Of a DNA stretch of 64,000 nucleotides, positions 1-11,506 are shown one piece after another. The position numbers were made by a program, and so were the translations under genes. Each line of letters starts with the position of its first letter. The first letter of the stretch is position 1. Source of the DNA: Escallonia rubra (taxonomy: Eukaryota > Streptophyta > Magnoliopsida > Escalloniales > Escalloniaceae); contig JAVXUO010000367.1 in the NCBI GenBank assembly GCA_033065855.1, positions 58,833 through 122,832 on the forward strand, written 5' to 3'. The notes below the pieces were generated by a model that searched no databases, had not been told where the DNA came from, and saw only the letters and a program-made list of their open reading frames with translations.

Positions 1-1035
1 GTTATTAATTATGATAAATTTTTTAGTTTTTAGAGCTTATTAGCATGTATAAGTTATTAATTTTTGTGCCTAAACTTGCCCAAAATTGAAATTGATCTAA
101 ACCGATTAAACTGTCCAAACCGATCCGTTCAACCCGCAGAAACCGAACCGTTCAACCACAGTTCAGTTTTTTTTTTCCAAACCAAGGTTGGTCGGTTCAA
201 TTTGGTATTAAGCCTCCAAACTGAACCAACCAAACCGTGCTCACCCCTAATCGTTGTCATTGCCACAGTGCAAGTTGTCACATGTTCCTGCAGAACTATT
301 CAGCCCCATATTAGGATCTTACGAGTGGCGACCTTGATAGCTATTGGGAGTTGGAGTATTAATGATATATGCGGTATGCTCAGGATGATGGATCTTTCAT
401 GTGGTAACATTGAGGTAGAGGTCATGGCTGAGGCTTAGGATGTGATGGCTTGGTGAAGTGTTGGGCGATCAATCTCAACGCTGCGAATATTGTTGAATTA
501 GCGGACGTATAAAATGAGAGAGAGAGAGAGAGGAGCCAAGGCATCATATGTAGATTGAGAGTGTTTGGCAATGGATTTAGTAAATGCGATGTTTAGTTGA
601 GGGACAAAATGTACTTTCATAGTTTCTGTTAACCAACAACCCAAACTAAGTCACCTTAGGATTTATTGGGCATGTTCTAAATATTAACGGCAGTGATCAC
701 CACAAATCAATAGTCGAAGAGATGTTGCTGTATTTTATTTAATTTATAGTTTGAGATACTTTCAAAAGCGGTGATAAGTACTAATTAACGGTCAACAATG
801 TGTGGATATGGGCTCGTAATGCCATTAATGCAGTTCTAATAATCAATTATCAAAAGATAATTAGCAGTCAACAGTTTGTACTTAGTAATCAACAACATTC
901 CAACCAGTGATTTTACCTTTCTCTTCGATACTAAAACCAAAAAAGTAGGAAAATAAAGGACATAAAGGACATCTTTAACCCCAAAAAAGAAGTAGGAAAA
1001 TGAATTATGTTCAAGAATTGATGAAGGGTTAAAGC
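1..1035. other. AT-rich intergenic DNA with transposon-like end sequence
   Basis: No gene is supported. Positions 70-245 hold a run of repeated ACCGAACC / AACCGA / CCAAACC words ending in GTGCTCACCCCTAA, a composition typical of the ends of small plant DNA transposons. No matching opposite end was found in the window. A (GA)n microsatellite lies at 515-533. The 124-codon open frame across 64-438 runs through the repetitive words and looks accidental. Confidence 0.4.
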
Positions 1036-1430
1036 TCCGTTTGACAACACTTTCAGTTTTTGTTTTCAAAAAAATAAAAATAAAAACCAGTTAAATTTTT
1101 TTTTTTACAAAAACAAGTGAGTGTTTGATTACCCACTTTTTATTTTGACTTTTTTTCTTTGGTGGTTTGCGGTGGCGGTGGTGGTGGTCGGCTGCCGGCG
1201 ATGGCTGGTGGTCGGCTGCCAGCGGTGGCCAGCGGTGGCTGGTGGTCGCAGCCACCGGCGATGGACAGTGGCGATGGCTACCGCCGGTGAGAGGGTGGTG
1301 GTGGTCTTAAAATAAAAACCAAAACTGAAAATGAAACTCATTTTTTTAGTTTTAAAAAACAGCCCTAATTTAAAAACTGATTTTTTAAACAGAAGAAAAA
1401 AAAACGAAAATTGTGTGCCAAACGCGTTTA
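1036..1430. mobile_element. Small non-autonomous DNA transposon (MITE-like)
   Basis: The left end reads CCGTTTGACAACACTTTC. The reverse complement of the right end reads AAACGCGTTTGGCACACAAT, so an imperfect terminal inverted repeat of CGTTTGrCAmCAC type frames about 395 bp. The interior is T/A-rich on both flanks around a GC-rich core of GGTGG / GGCGATGGCT words (1170-1305). No transposase is encoded. The superfamily cannot be fixed without a clear target-site duplication. Confidence 0.5.
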
Positions 1431-1923
1431 TTATTAATTGGTAGCCATCTCGAATGTAGACATACGCGGCTAAGAGAAATGGTGAGCGGAGAATCATTAG
1501 TGAGCTGAAAATCAACGGTGAGAGCGGATACTACATTGTTCCCCGTCAAAGGATGAAAACATTACCAATTAGTATCAATGAGTTGGGTTTAAGGATTTTG
1601 CAATAACAAGACTTCTTGAAGGGAGTGCCAACATCTCCAAATTCTGTTGTCTACTTGCACAAATGACTGTAGAAAGCTGAAAAAACTATAGACCATTAGA
1701 GAAGTGACGGAGAGCTAAAGCAGATTGGCAGAAGCACAAAAGTGAAAAAGCAACTAATCATGAAAGATAGGTTTTTATTTTTTTTATTTTCATCCTTTTT
1801 ATATTAGGCGGAAATAAAATCATCACATGATTTGTTAAAGGCATAGAATCATAGGGAGGGGCAACATCATCCTAAAAGTGGAAGTATACATATAGCAACA
1901 AGTATATTGAAGGACAACAAGTA
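1431..1923. other. Intergenic spacer without recognisable features
   Basis: AT-rich DNA between two small transposon-like elements. I see no convincing exon, RNA gene or promoter. Confidence 0.5.
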
Positions 1924-2526
1924 GCAGAGGCGGATCCAGAAAGTTCAACCGGAGGTACCAAAAAGTTATAAAAAAAAATTGACGGCCAACATAAAAGAAT
2001 TCGCGTCCCGATTGAATATGTTAAATGCAAAATAAATTGCTCAATTTGACTAATAATCATATAATATCATTATTCGTAGTGATTTATTTCACTTGATAAA
2101 ATTAGTCAACAACAAATCACTAATCTTGCATGAAAGAAACTTAACTCTTATTGTATATATGTATCACTAGTGCGATTACCAATTGTATGATGACAATAGT
2201 CACGTATAACATATTATAAGAACTTAAACTAAAAAAGAAAAAAAATAACTAACCTTGATCTATTAGTGTTTTCTTTATACTCTTGAGATTTAGAATTTGA
2301 AAGAATAAAGATGGACAAAGAAACGATGAAGATAAAGATTACGACGGCCGGTGACATAAAAGTAAAAAATATAACAAAATGAAACTCTATTACATTCATT
2401 TATAATATAGTGGCATTTTAGTAAATATTGTAAACATTTTTTAAAACAACTTTTGGCATGCTTGTGCTCCACCCCTGACAAGGAGGGTACGCACCCACCA
2501 ATGCTCCTTATTGTTTCCGCCTCTGC
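1924..2526. mobile_element. Non-autonomous TIR element (GCAGAGGCGGA ends)
   Basis: The left end reads GCAGAGGCGGATCCAG and the reverse complement of the right end reads GCAGAGGCGGAAACAA, so 11 bp match perfectly at the termini of about 600 bp. Sub-terminal stretches resemble those of the larger element at 10624-11506 (a GGAGGTACC / GGGGGTGC motif inside the left end, a ccACCCCtgac-type motif inside the right end), so both probably belong to one family. No transposase reading frame is visible. Confidence 0.55.
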
Positions 2527-3890
2527 CTAAATGGTTTACTACGTCCGTCTAAAAAAATAAATGCTTGCTGATTTTTATGACTTTAGAGTATTTAGAGATC
2601 ATAAGTGTAAAACTCAAAATTTTATGAACAGTGCGGAGTCGAATTTGTTAATTCTCATATACGCAAGATATAAAATGGGAGTGAACTATTACCAAAAAAA
2701 AAATGGGAGTGAACAAGCATTGAAAAAAAAAATGCGGATGTAAGAGTGTATTCAATTCAAACAAGATGAACAACTAAAGAAAGAGTACAAGTCACCTGAA
2801 CTCTTCCAGTGTGTTAGGATTCATAACACCCAACTAGAACAAAAACAATGCTGAAGTTGAATGTTGACCAAGAAAATATGTTCACCGGGTACCCTAAAAG
2901 ACATACATCAACGTCGACTGGGACTATTCCAGCTGCATTTTTGGGAAGCAGAGGAAGAGAGGAGTCCCCCCACTACTAGCCCTTTGAATGAGTAAAGAGA
3001 GTCAAGTCACAGACCTACAGCCGTTTCTTATGGGGGGAACAGGGGAAGATCCACGTAAACGTGTTGAAGCAGTCTCAAAGCCTCAACAACTCCATTTTGA
3101 TGAACCAAAGCTCTTGCCAGGCCACAGCAGAGGGACAAAGCATCACAAAGCGGCTTGCATGGGAGAAACTACAATGGACAAGTTATGTGCATACATTTCT
3201 ACTAGGAAATATTGTGTACATGGAGTTGTTGAAAACGCCAAACGAAAAACACGAGCAAGTGGGAGAACGTTAATGTATCTGGATCATCTGTGGAGTTGTC
3301 GAAGTATTTGCTTTCGATTTGAATATACGAAAATTATTGTAAAAGCACAGATGAAAAGTACATTGAAAAATAATTTGTCATACTTGTTTCGTGTTGTTTG
3401 GTAATGTCGGCTTTGTTATCTAAGAACTGAAAACCCAATGCATTTTTTTCTGATAACTTAGATTCATTGATTTTCTAGTGCTTAGATGAAGTAATACGTG
3501 ACAAATGATTCAGAAGTTTTCTTTGGATGCTCTTCAACGTAAAAATGTGGAAGTTCCCTTGCATTACTCTAGTGCGTGGATGAAGGGGGTTTTACACTTC
3601 TACGTGGCAAAATTTCGAAAGTCCCCTTTGTTTTCTCATGTTCTCAACATTACCCTCAACAACAAAATGTAAAGGACCCTTTATTTCACTTAAAATTTTC
3701 CATTATCTTGCAACAATAATTTCTCTGACAAAATTCTTCTTATTGTTTTTTTTTCCTAATAAAATTCTAATTATCGTTTGGGATAATGTCAAATTTGTAT
3801 CCAAAAGTACGCTCTAGTATAGCTTTAATATTCGACATTTAAAACGTACCAATCATAAACAGTTATTTTTAGACCAAATTAAATCGACGG
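2527..3890. other. Intergenic DNA, no supported gene
   Basis: AT-rich sequence. A 138-codon open frame at 2988-3404 (+) has no recognisable motif, and a second overlapping frame is also open, so it is treated as chance. Nothing else stands out. Confidence 0.45.
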
Positions 3891-4870
3891 CTAGCGGGAG
3901 CCGTTAAAAATTCAAAATAATAAGGCTATTATTACGGAAAAATGTCCATCAAGCGGCGACACAACTTTTCTTTAGTTGATTGGTCGTGTCATCCCACGAA
4001 ATAAAAAAAATGAAAAAGAAAAACACAACACCCACCATCAGCCGCTACACCCTACCACTCCTCCGTCCCCACTCTTTCTTCCCCCTACATCTCCTCGCCG
4101 CCTCGCCCTAGCACCATCTGCTTCCACTGCGGACCGCCATCTTACGTCACCCATGACCACATTGTGGTTTGTTGTGGTGGTTTGCCCGATCTACGATACT
4201 GGTTAGCCGTGTGATGGTGGGTTGATCGAAGGTGGTGTTGGTGTTTTTGGGCAGTGGTGGTGGGTTTTCTGTTTGTGGGGGAGGTTAAGGGGTGGAAGGA
4301 AGAGTAGGGGAAGATAGAAAGAAAATGGGTAGATCGATGGTGTGTTGGTTGAGTTTTTTCGGTAATGATGGTGGGTTCTTTGCTTGTGGCGGTGTTGGGT
4401 CGGCAGATGGGTCTGCCGGCGGTGGCGAGTTTGTTGTGGTGGTTGTTACTGGGATTGTGGCTGTTGGTCGTGTTGTTGGGCCTGTGCAGGGTTGTAGTGA
4501 TGGGCGGAGCTATGATGATGATAGTGGATGGCTGCTGTTGGTAGTGGCCGGTGGCGGTGGCAGCTTGATTGGTGGGTGGTCGTGGCTGGCCAAGTGTGGA
4601 TGTCTGGTGGATGAGAAAATTAATCTCGACGGAGGTGGGTCTTGGCCGCATGTGTGAGGGTTGGTGGAGTTGTGCAGTGGTGTTGTGTGTGGGAACGCGA
4701 GGATGGGGAGAGGAGGGGAGGGGAAGGGGGCGAGGTGCCGCAACGCCGACCAACGGGAGAAAAGGGTTCAGGGAGGGGGCGAGCCCACATATAGCTTTTT
4801 CCATATCGACAGTCCCACCTTTGAAAATTAACGCTTTCCAACTCTCGTTGGTCTTCACACTAATTTAGTT
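3891..4870. repeat. Strand-asymmetric low-complexity block with a G-quadruplex motif
   Basis: From about 4200 to 4745 the + strand is almost entirely G, T and A in GGTGG / GTTG / GATGG words, while 4020-4110 is C/A-rich. This opens long frames on both strands (for example 4142-4858 minus, 238 codons of Thr/His/Pro/Ser/Asn) with no protein-like composition. Four G-runs separated by 1-6 bases lie at 4704-4730. The block resembles the GC-rich cores of the small transposon at 1036-1430 and of the stretch at 15960-16280. Confidence 0.45.
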
Positions 4871-6302
4871 AAAAATAAGTGTTTAGTTATTAATTTGGTA
4901 CGTTTTAAATATGTTGTGCTAAAACTGTAATGGAACGATATTTTAGAATAAACATTTGAGATTAGCTCGTTTCTTTTTAAACAGTCGTTGAAATGCATTG
5001 GATTTGATTGAGAATCTGCATCTTCCCTTGTCTTCCGTCACTATTGCTCGGTGACTCCTCTAAAATTGATAAATTAAATTTCGATTTAGTTTCTCTATCT
5101 CTTTTAGATTAAAAGAACGCGACCTGATCGAGCAGTTAAAAAGAGCATGGAATTGTAAGAGGAGAGATCAAACTCCGCGCTCGATAAATCTCGAAATAAA
5201 TAGCAAGTTATTTCGGTTTCTCTCATTTTTCATGCCCTATTTATTCGTCCGTCATAATTTTGAAATCTATCCTCATCGAAATAATTGAAAAATATCCACC
5301 GTGATAGATTTGGTAACTCCATTGCAATGATATTAACCTTCTCTGGCCTTGTTCCTCCCATGACTCACATCGCCTCACAGGGAGCCGCTGCATGTGTATG
5401 GGTTTGCGGCTACCCAACGTCCGTGTTCCTCATTCCCGCACAAGGCATCCTGTGAGTATGGGAGCTGAGATGACAGAGGTATTCGTCAAGATCAAGCTTG
5501 ACCCAGCTGACAGACCCACTATGAAAACCCAAAAGTAAAGCTTTGACGTGTGTGAGAATATTGCGGGAAGTCAATAATCTTCCCTCGCTTTCTTGTTCTG
5601 ATCTGTTATGGAAAATGGCCGCAAACCTTTGTTCATTTGACTGTACTCTCTAATTTTTAGCATTATCATTCAATCTGTTGGACTACCCTTCAGTCCAAAC
5701 ATGCGTTAAAGAACTTTGAACTTTTCAACTTACGAGCCCCTCGTCTAAGCAAAGAGGGAAAATAAACCATTTGAAGAGTCCCACCAGTTTTTTTACATGC
5801 CCTTTTCCATTCAAACCAAACCGCTTGATGGGAACCAAAAGTTCAAAGATCACTCCGCTTTGACCAATCTTCGTCTCCTATCCCGTATTTGAAGGTACCA
5901 ATCTCACTGGACTCTTATTCCGGTCCCCTCCATGCATAGCAGTCTGGTCGTTTTCTTGATTTGTTTCCCCTACATAAAGGAGGGAAGTACGAGACTGAAA
6001 GGTGCATTTTCATTCAAGGGACTGCTTCAGATATAGAAAGAACCTGCAGGCGTGGGAAATTCAGGTTACAGAGACTTCACCTTTCTCTTCTCTTAGAGTG
6101 CTTCTCTTCCTAATTCATTGTGATTTGATTTGGTTTGCAACATGAAGTATAACTGCTATCTAGTCTGTGTGCAAACGTAAAAGAAGAGAAATAACGAGTA
6201 CGATGATTTTATGTCTTGTTCATCAATGGAAATGCTCAAGTGTTTATTGATTTTTGCCCTTCTTGTTGAGCAGGGTCTGTGAAGTTTTACTGCTTCTGGA
6301 AA
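4871..6302 (+). promoter_or_regulatory. Upstream region and 5' leader of the IQM gene
   Basis: The proximal part contains a weak TATA-like TACATAAA at 5971-5978. A probable 5' UTR intron ends at the acceptor TTGTTGAGCAG/GG (AG at 6272-6273), shortly before the chosen ATG at 6303. The first leader exon probably lies around 6000-6060, but its donor site is uncertain. The 4871-5900 part has no gene that I can support. Confidence 0.35.
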
Positions 6303-8926
6303 ATGGGGTTATCCTTGTCGTTGCTCGTGTCAGCCTCGAAAAACATACTTGAGCGTAAGTTAATTTGCTTGAGAGGTAATGTGGATACAGTGAAAATTAG
6401 ATCCCTTAGCTTCGACTCGAAAGATGGGGACATATTGAGAACAGTTAGCTTCAAGGAAGGGGATGCTGACAACACTAGAGACACTGATTGTTCAAATATA
6501 GTTATTGAAGAATCCTTAAGCTTCAAGAAATGGGAACCCGAAAGGCTAAGATTCCAAACAACAGTTTCTTTCAAGAATCCAGTTCTGGATGGAGCAAATT
6601 TGGTGACTAGTGAAGGTCATAAGTTGGTTCATAAACCTTATCCGGCACAATCATTTCCTGAACCGGAAATTTTTTACTCACCGAGGCCCATTAGCCAGCT
6701 CGATTCAGCTGCACTCAAAGTGCAGAAAGTCTACAAGAGCTACCGGACTAGAAGAAGCCTTGCCGATTGTGCTGTTGTAGTTGAGGAGCTCTGGTATGTT
6801 TCTCTAGTACTTAAATTGTTTTTTCTCTTAAATTGCACAATAAATTTCTACTCCACTTCTTGCATTCTATTCCTGCGCTCTATATGTCCTAACAGATGGG
6901 CTCAGATGGCTAAATTGAAGCACAAAAGATATCGCATTGTTATGACGTTGTATGTTATGCATGGTTCATAGGTTTTTCTGAATATTGTAGGTGGAAGGCA
7001 TTAGATTTCGCAGCACTTGAGCGGAGCTCCATATCATTCTTTAATACGGAGAAACCAGAGAGTGCTGTTTCACGATGGACACGGGCTAGGACTAGGGTAG
7101 CGAAGGTATTCACTGAACCAATTTCAAAGTTGGCACTGGAACAAATTATACAACTTAAATTGTATTTGTATTTTGACTCGGACCAAAAAAATGATATCCT
7201 GTTACCTTTTTCTCGCAATGTTCAGAGTTTTCAATTCATTCAGACTTGATGCTTTGTGACTGTAGGTCGGAAAAGGCTTGTCCAAGGATGACAAGGCTCA
7301 AACACTAGCTCTTAGACACTGGCTTGAAGCTGTAAGATGCCCATTCCTTTATTTCGCAAGTTGGTACAAATATCACGTTTGCATACTGAAGGGCAAGCAA
7401 ACAAGCAAGCTTATGCTTTCTTTTTGCATGTCTCACAGATTGATCCTCGCCATCGATATGGACACAATCTACACCTGTATTACGATGTCTGGTTTACAAG
7501 TCAGAGCTCACAACCATTCTTTTATTGGTGAATGCCAACCCCTCAAAATTACATACATGAATATTCCACGCATTCATTTCGAGCGAGGTTTCAACTCTAC
7601 TGTAATACTAACTCCTTTTGCTTTGAGAATGAAGGTTGGACGTCGGAGATGGTAGAGAAGTAAATCTTGAGAAGTGCTCGAGGACTATTCTACAATGCCA
7701 GTGCATCAGATATCTTGGACCAGTAAGCATCTCTGCCCACAGTCTTATATATAAAACGAAGTAATGGACATGTGCATCAAGATGGTATCTTGTTTATGAG
7801 AGCCCAGGGTCTCTTATAATTAACCAGAACGCCTGAATTTAGAAGGGCCAAAGGCATACTTGGATCGATGTCGCTTTATCGATCTTAAGAGGGCTGAGGG
7901 GTACGTACTAATGTTGCGATGCTTTTCTTGCTCTTGCAGAAAGAGAGGGATGCATTTGAAGTCACAATAGAGCACGGAAAACTTCTCTACAGCACAAGTG
8001 GGGTGCTTGTGAACACCGTAGATGATTCTAAATGGATATTTGTCCTGAGTACATCAAGGAAATTGTATGTTGGGCAAAAGAAGAAAGGCCTGTTTCAGCA
8101 TTCTAGTTTCCTAGCTGGTGGAGTGACCACTGCAGCTGGAAGATTTGTGGCCCATAATGGTGTTCTAGAGGTGTGTCAAGTCAGATGTACTACACAAACA
8201 GATTATCTTGCACCCAAATATTGGATGACCAGGATATCTAGAGCCACTTTCAACTAAGCAACTCATGTACCCTTGTTTTGGGTGTTCTTTTTTTCCTTGT
8301 CTTCTCAGGCTATATGGCCATATAGTGGTCACTACCACCCGACAGAAGAGAATTTCATGGAATTCATTAGTTTCCTTGAGGAGCACCACGTTGACTTGAG
8401 CAATGTCAAGGTTATTATTCAAGACCTTCCTGCTACACGTTCATTTATCGTGCATGCCTCACAAGCTAGCGCAAACTTATCTAACAGTTGTTTCGTGCAG
8501 AGATTCGCAATAGATGATGACGATCCATCAATGAAAGGTGACGAGGAGCCTAAGTCGGCATCCATTGTGGGTGGTTCCCCTTCAAGAGATGTCCCGTATG
8601 CTAGCAATAATTCAGCTGTCACTCCAACAAGGCATCAAGAAAACGGTCACGATGCCAAAGCACCGGCATTTGAACTGCGCAAACGGCTATCATCCAAATG
8701 GACTACTGGAGCTGGTCCTCGTATAGGTTGTGTGAGGGAGTACCCTGCTGAGCTACAATCTCAGGCACTTGAACAGGTCAATCTGTCACCCAGGGTCATC
8801 CCAGCATCTTTTGGAAGCTGCTGTCCAATTCCTTCACCAAGACCAAGTCCAAAAGTATACCTTTCGCCTAGGGTAGCTAACATGGGACTCCCTAGCCCAA
8901 GGATGCAGCTTCCTGCTGGTATCTAG
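6303..8926 (+). CDS. IQ-motif calmodulin-binding protein, IQM family
   Basis: Eight coding exons: 6303-6793, 6991-7105, 7266-7331, 7439-7527, 7635-7722, 7940-8170, 8309-8410 and 8501-8926. Together they give 535 aa with consistent phases and GT-AG introns. The start MGLSLSLL is the usual IQM N-terminus; an in-frame ATG 24 bp upstream (6279) is less family-like. The IQ motif lies at about residues 134-155 ([16 protein letters not shown]). It is followed by the conserved IQM core: [78 protein letters not shown] and [15 protein letters not shown]. Known for the family: plant proteins that bind calmodulin through the IQ motif, linked to stress, light and stomatal responses. The Ser/Pro-rich C-terminus (about residues 395-535) is variable. 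Polyadenylation signal AATAAA at 9249-9254. The last intron (8411-8500) is 90 bp, in frame and free of stop codons, so an isoform with 30 extra residues is possible. Confidence 0.93.
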
Positions 8927-9438
8927 ACTTTTCATCATCGCTAACATGATTTTTGGGGCTCTATTCATCACGCTTCATCAACTACACAGTTATTTTGTGG
9001 CACTTCGCCGTCGCCGATGCTCATCTCCGTTAGGTTAGAGTATCACCTGACAAAGCAGATTTGATCCTCAAAACTTTTTTCTTCTACTTGGAAGAAGATC
9101 TTTTAGTTTTTTCCTCTGAAGATGGGCTAATCATTCTCACATAGTTTGGTGGGATTTTTCCAACAATTGTATGCTTCGTTGATAGCACTTCTTGTGGCTT
9201 ACAACAGGCCTTTCTTCATAGATCGATCATGATAGTATGACATTAGAGAATAAAGCTTAAAAGAATGAAGCATGTACTGAGTTTTTTCTTGAACTTAGAT
9301 TTGTAGGTCATTTGGCTGTCCATTTGTTTCATTTATGATTTAATACATATAGCACTCATTAAGAATTTTATCCGTCTGATGATTGCAATTTATTTGTTCG
9401 TTGTAACTCTTACTGGATCTTAGTTAGTACCACCATAT

Positions 9439-9483
<45 letters not shown>

Positions 9484-10019
9484 CACATTTGAGTGAGAAA
9501 CATTAGTGGAGCAATGTGTAAGTCGTAACATAAATGGTGTAAACAGGACAACACATTAGGCAGTAATAAATATGACATGGTACATGCAACGTGTAAGGCT
9601 ATTCATATTTGCTAATTACAAATTTGATTTGAAAAAAAGATAATTAAATAGTCCCTCCTCTATTCCAAAATATTGCTCATATAACGTTTCTTTTTGGATT
9701 ATTTTAAAATTATTGTTCACTTTGATTTTATTTGGTAAGTCTTGCCCAAAATTTCATGTTTGCCTTTACTTATAGATTTATTTTTCACCCCGTCCCTTGC
9801 ACACAGGGGCAACAATCGGCAACATATTTATTGGGAAGCTATACTTCTATGCCTAATGGTAATTGATAACAAAAAAATTAGTAAAAATAATAGTAATAAT
9901 GACATAAAAAATGTTATTTTCACCGTTTTGTATGATCTTTTTACTACCTTTTGTTATGAAAAATGGATTTTAGTAGTAATTGGTAGCTTTTCAGCAATAA
10001 ATGAAGAATTAAAGTAGCA
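8927..10019. other. IQM 3' UTR and AT-rich intergenic DNA with (TA)n
   Basis: The 3' UTR probably ends soon after the AATAAA at 9249-9254. A perfect (TA)n microsatellite of about 20 units occupies 9441-9481. The remainder is AT-rich with no supported gene. Confidence 0.5.
9441..9481. repeat. (TA)n microsatellite
   Basis: An uninterrupted TA dinucleotide run of about 41 bp, directly visible. It is likely to vary in length between individuals. Confidence 0.95.
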
Positions 10020-10022
10020 TGT

Positions 10023-10605
10023 ATTGTAACGACCTGGTCCATAGTCCCACGACAGCGGAATGTCCATTCAAAATGGCTAGTCAAGTAGGTATTTCTAAGA
10101 CGACATATTAAGTCTTATAAAGGTAATCTTATACTATCCCACATCCGTTGTATGATATCGCAATCTCCCTTCCTTATGCCTTATTGTCCTTTCTAAGGCT
10201 CGATCACAGATAGCCCAAATCTTCCTCTCTAGCCAATGTTGGATATACCCAATCCCGCTTTGTTGTCCTACCATCCTCTTGACGTGAAATATACCTGGTT
10301 TACACTTTGTTGCCCTAACCATCCGCTTGATGTGGATATACCTGGTTCACCCTTTGTTACCCCAACCATTCTCTTGATGTGGGATATATACATGGGCTTA
10401 TCTTCATTTTCCCCAACTATCGGCAACCCGACTAAATAGCGCTGCCCTAGCTCTCGAGAGTCGACTGTGGTATCATCTGCAACGACCCGATCTACAACCC
10501 TATAACAGGGCAACGTCTCCCTTAAATGGGCTAGCCAAATAAGTACTTCTAAGATCAAGACAAACTATCCCACATCCTATGTGGAATATCACAATCTTCT
10601 AGTCA
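10023..10605. mobile_element. LTR-like direct-repeat pair with internal tandem repeats
   Basis: Two related segments face the same way. One begins TGTAACGACCTGGTCC (10026-10170) and the other AACGACCCGATCTACAACCC (10481-10595). Both continue through a GGCTAGyCAAgTA-type block and ACTATCCCACATCC to a shared ATATCrCAATC end. Between them, 10230-10390 carries about three copies of a roughly 52 bp unit (AACCATyCyCTTGAyGTG, then ATATACCTGG). TGTAACGACC is a common start of plant Gypsy-type LTRs, so this may be a collapsed LTR relic. No coding sequence is present. Confidence 0.45.
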
Positions 10606-10623
10606 CGTCTCCAACCCAGAGGC

Positions 10624-11506
10624 TAGGGGCGGAACTAGGAATTTTTTCAGGGGGTGCAAAAATTATATCGAATTCACCAAATTTTTTTTTTAAATAATAT
10701 TAAAAACGAAATGCACTTCGATAATTTTTTCAAAGGACTAATATGACAAATTTTCCAAATAATGTATGATTAATAGGATGTCTATAATAACGATTTATAG
10801 TAAGATACTTCGATAATTTTTTCCGTCAATCTTAATCATTCAAAATTAATTAAAACCGTGCAAACCCTTATCCATTTATATTTTTGTCAAACAATTCAAT
10901 ATATCACATGCATTGCACAATATTTCTGGTTAAATGATAAATTACAATTTACAAGGCACAATATATCACATGCATTGCACAATTCAATATGTTATCACTG
11001 ATAACATAGACTCGCATTCACAAATCACAAGGCACACTATCCACCGAGACGCAGAGACAGACCACAACTCCACAAGCAGTCAAAGCAGCAGCAGGTCAAG
11101 CAGCCAGCAGGCAGTAGGGAGCCTCGTCGACGTCGCCTAAGTAGCTTCAGTCGCGTTCGCCAGCAGGAGTGAGGGGCCAGATCTGGTCGGACTTCGAAGT
11201 AGCAGTCGAAGAGCAGAGCTCGTTGTGGCGTTTGCGCGTTACCTAAGCGGGTTTAATCGTGGACTCGTGGTCGCTAACAGGAGCCAGATCTGGTCAGAGT
11301 AGCCTCGTCATGACCTGAACTTAGTCAACCGGTTGTCACTCACGGTCCTCACGCAGTCACGGTCACGGTGAGAGAGAGAGAGGTGACTGCCGAGTGTGGG
11401 TCTCAGGGAACGGGGTCTCGATGCGATACCCAAAAACAAATATATATTTTTTTCAAAAGTCAGGGGGTGCTTCAGCCCCCCCTTGTCACCACGTAGGTCC
11501 GCCTAT
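10624..11506. mobile_element. Non-autonomous TIR element related to 1924-2526
   Basis: The left end TAGGGGCGGAACTAGG is matched by the reverse complement of the right end, TAGGCGGACCTACGTGG. Just inside the ends are AGGGGGTGC (left) and the mirrored GCACCCCCTGAC (right end read in reverse complement). The interior includes a duplicated word ATATATCACATGCATTGC (about 10900 and 10962) and a GC-richer stretch at 11040-11400 without an intact protein. The termini resemble the 600 bp element at 1924-2526. Confidence 0.5.

Noticed and set aside
2988-3404. 138-codon plus-strand frame
   Set aside because: No family motif or promoter, and a second overlapping frame is also open. The evidence is too weak to call a gene.
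4142-4858. 238-codon open frame on the minus strand
   Set aside because: Its Thr/His/Pro/Asn-rich composition follows from the GT-rich opposite strand. Several other frames are open too, and no motif or splice structure is seen.
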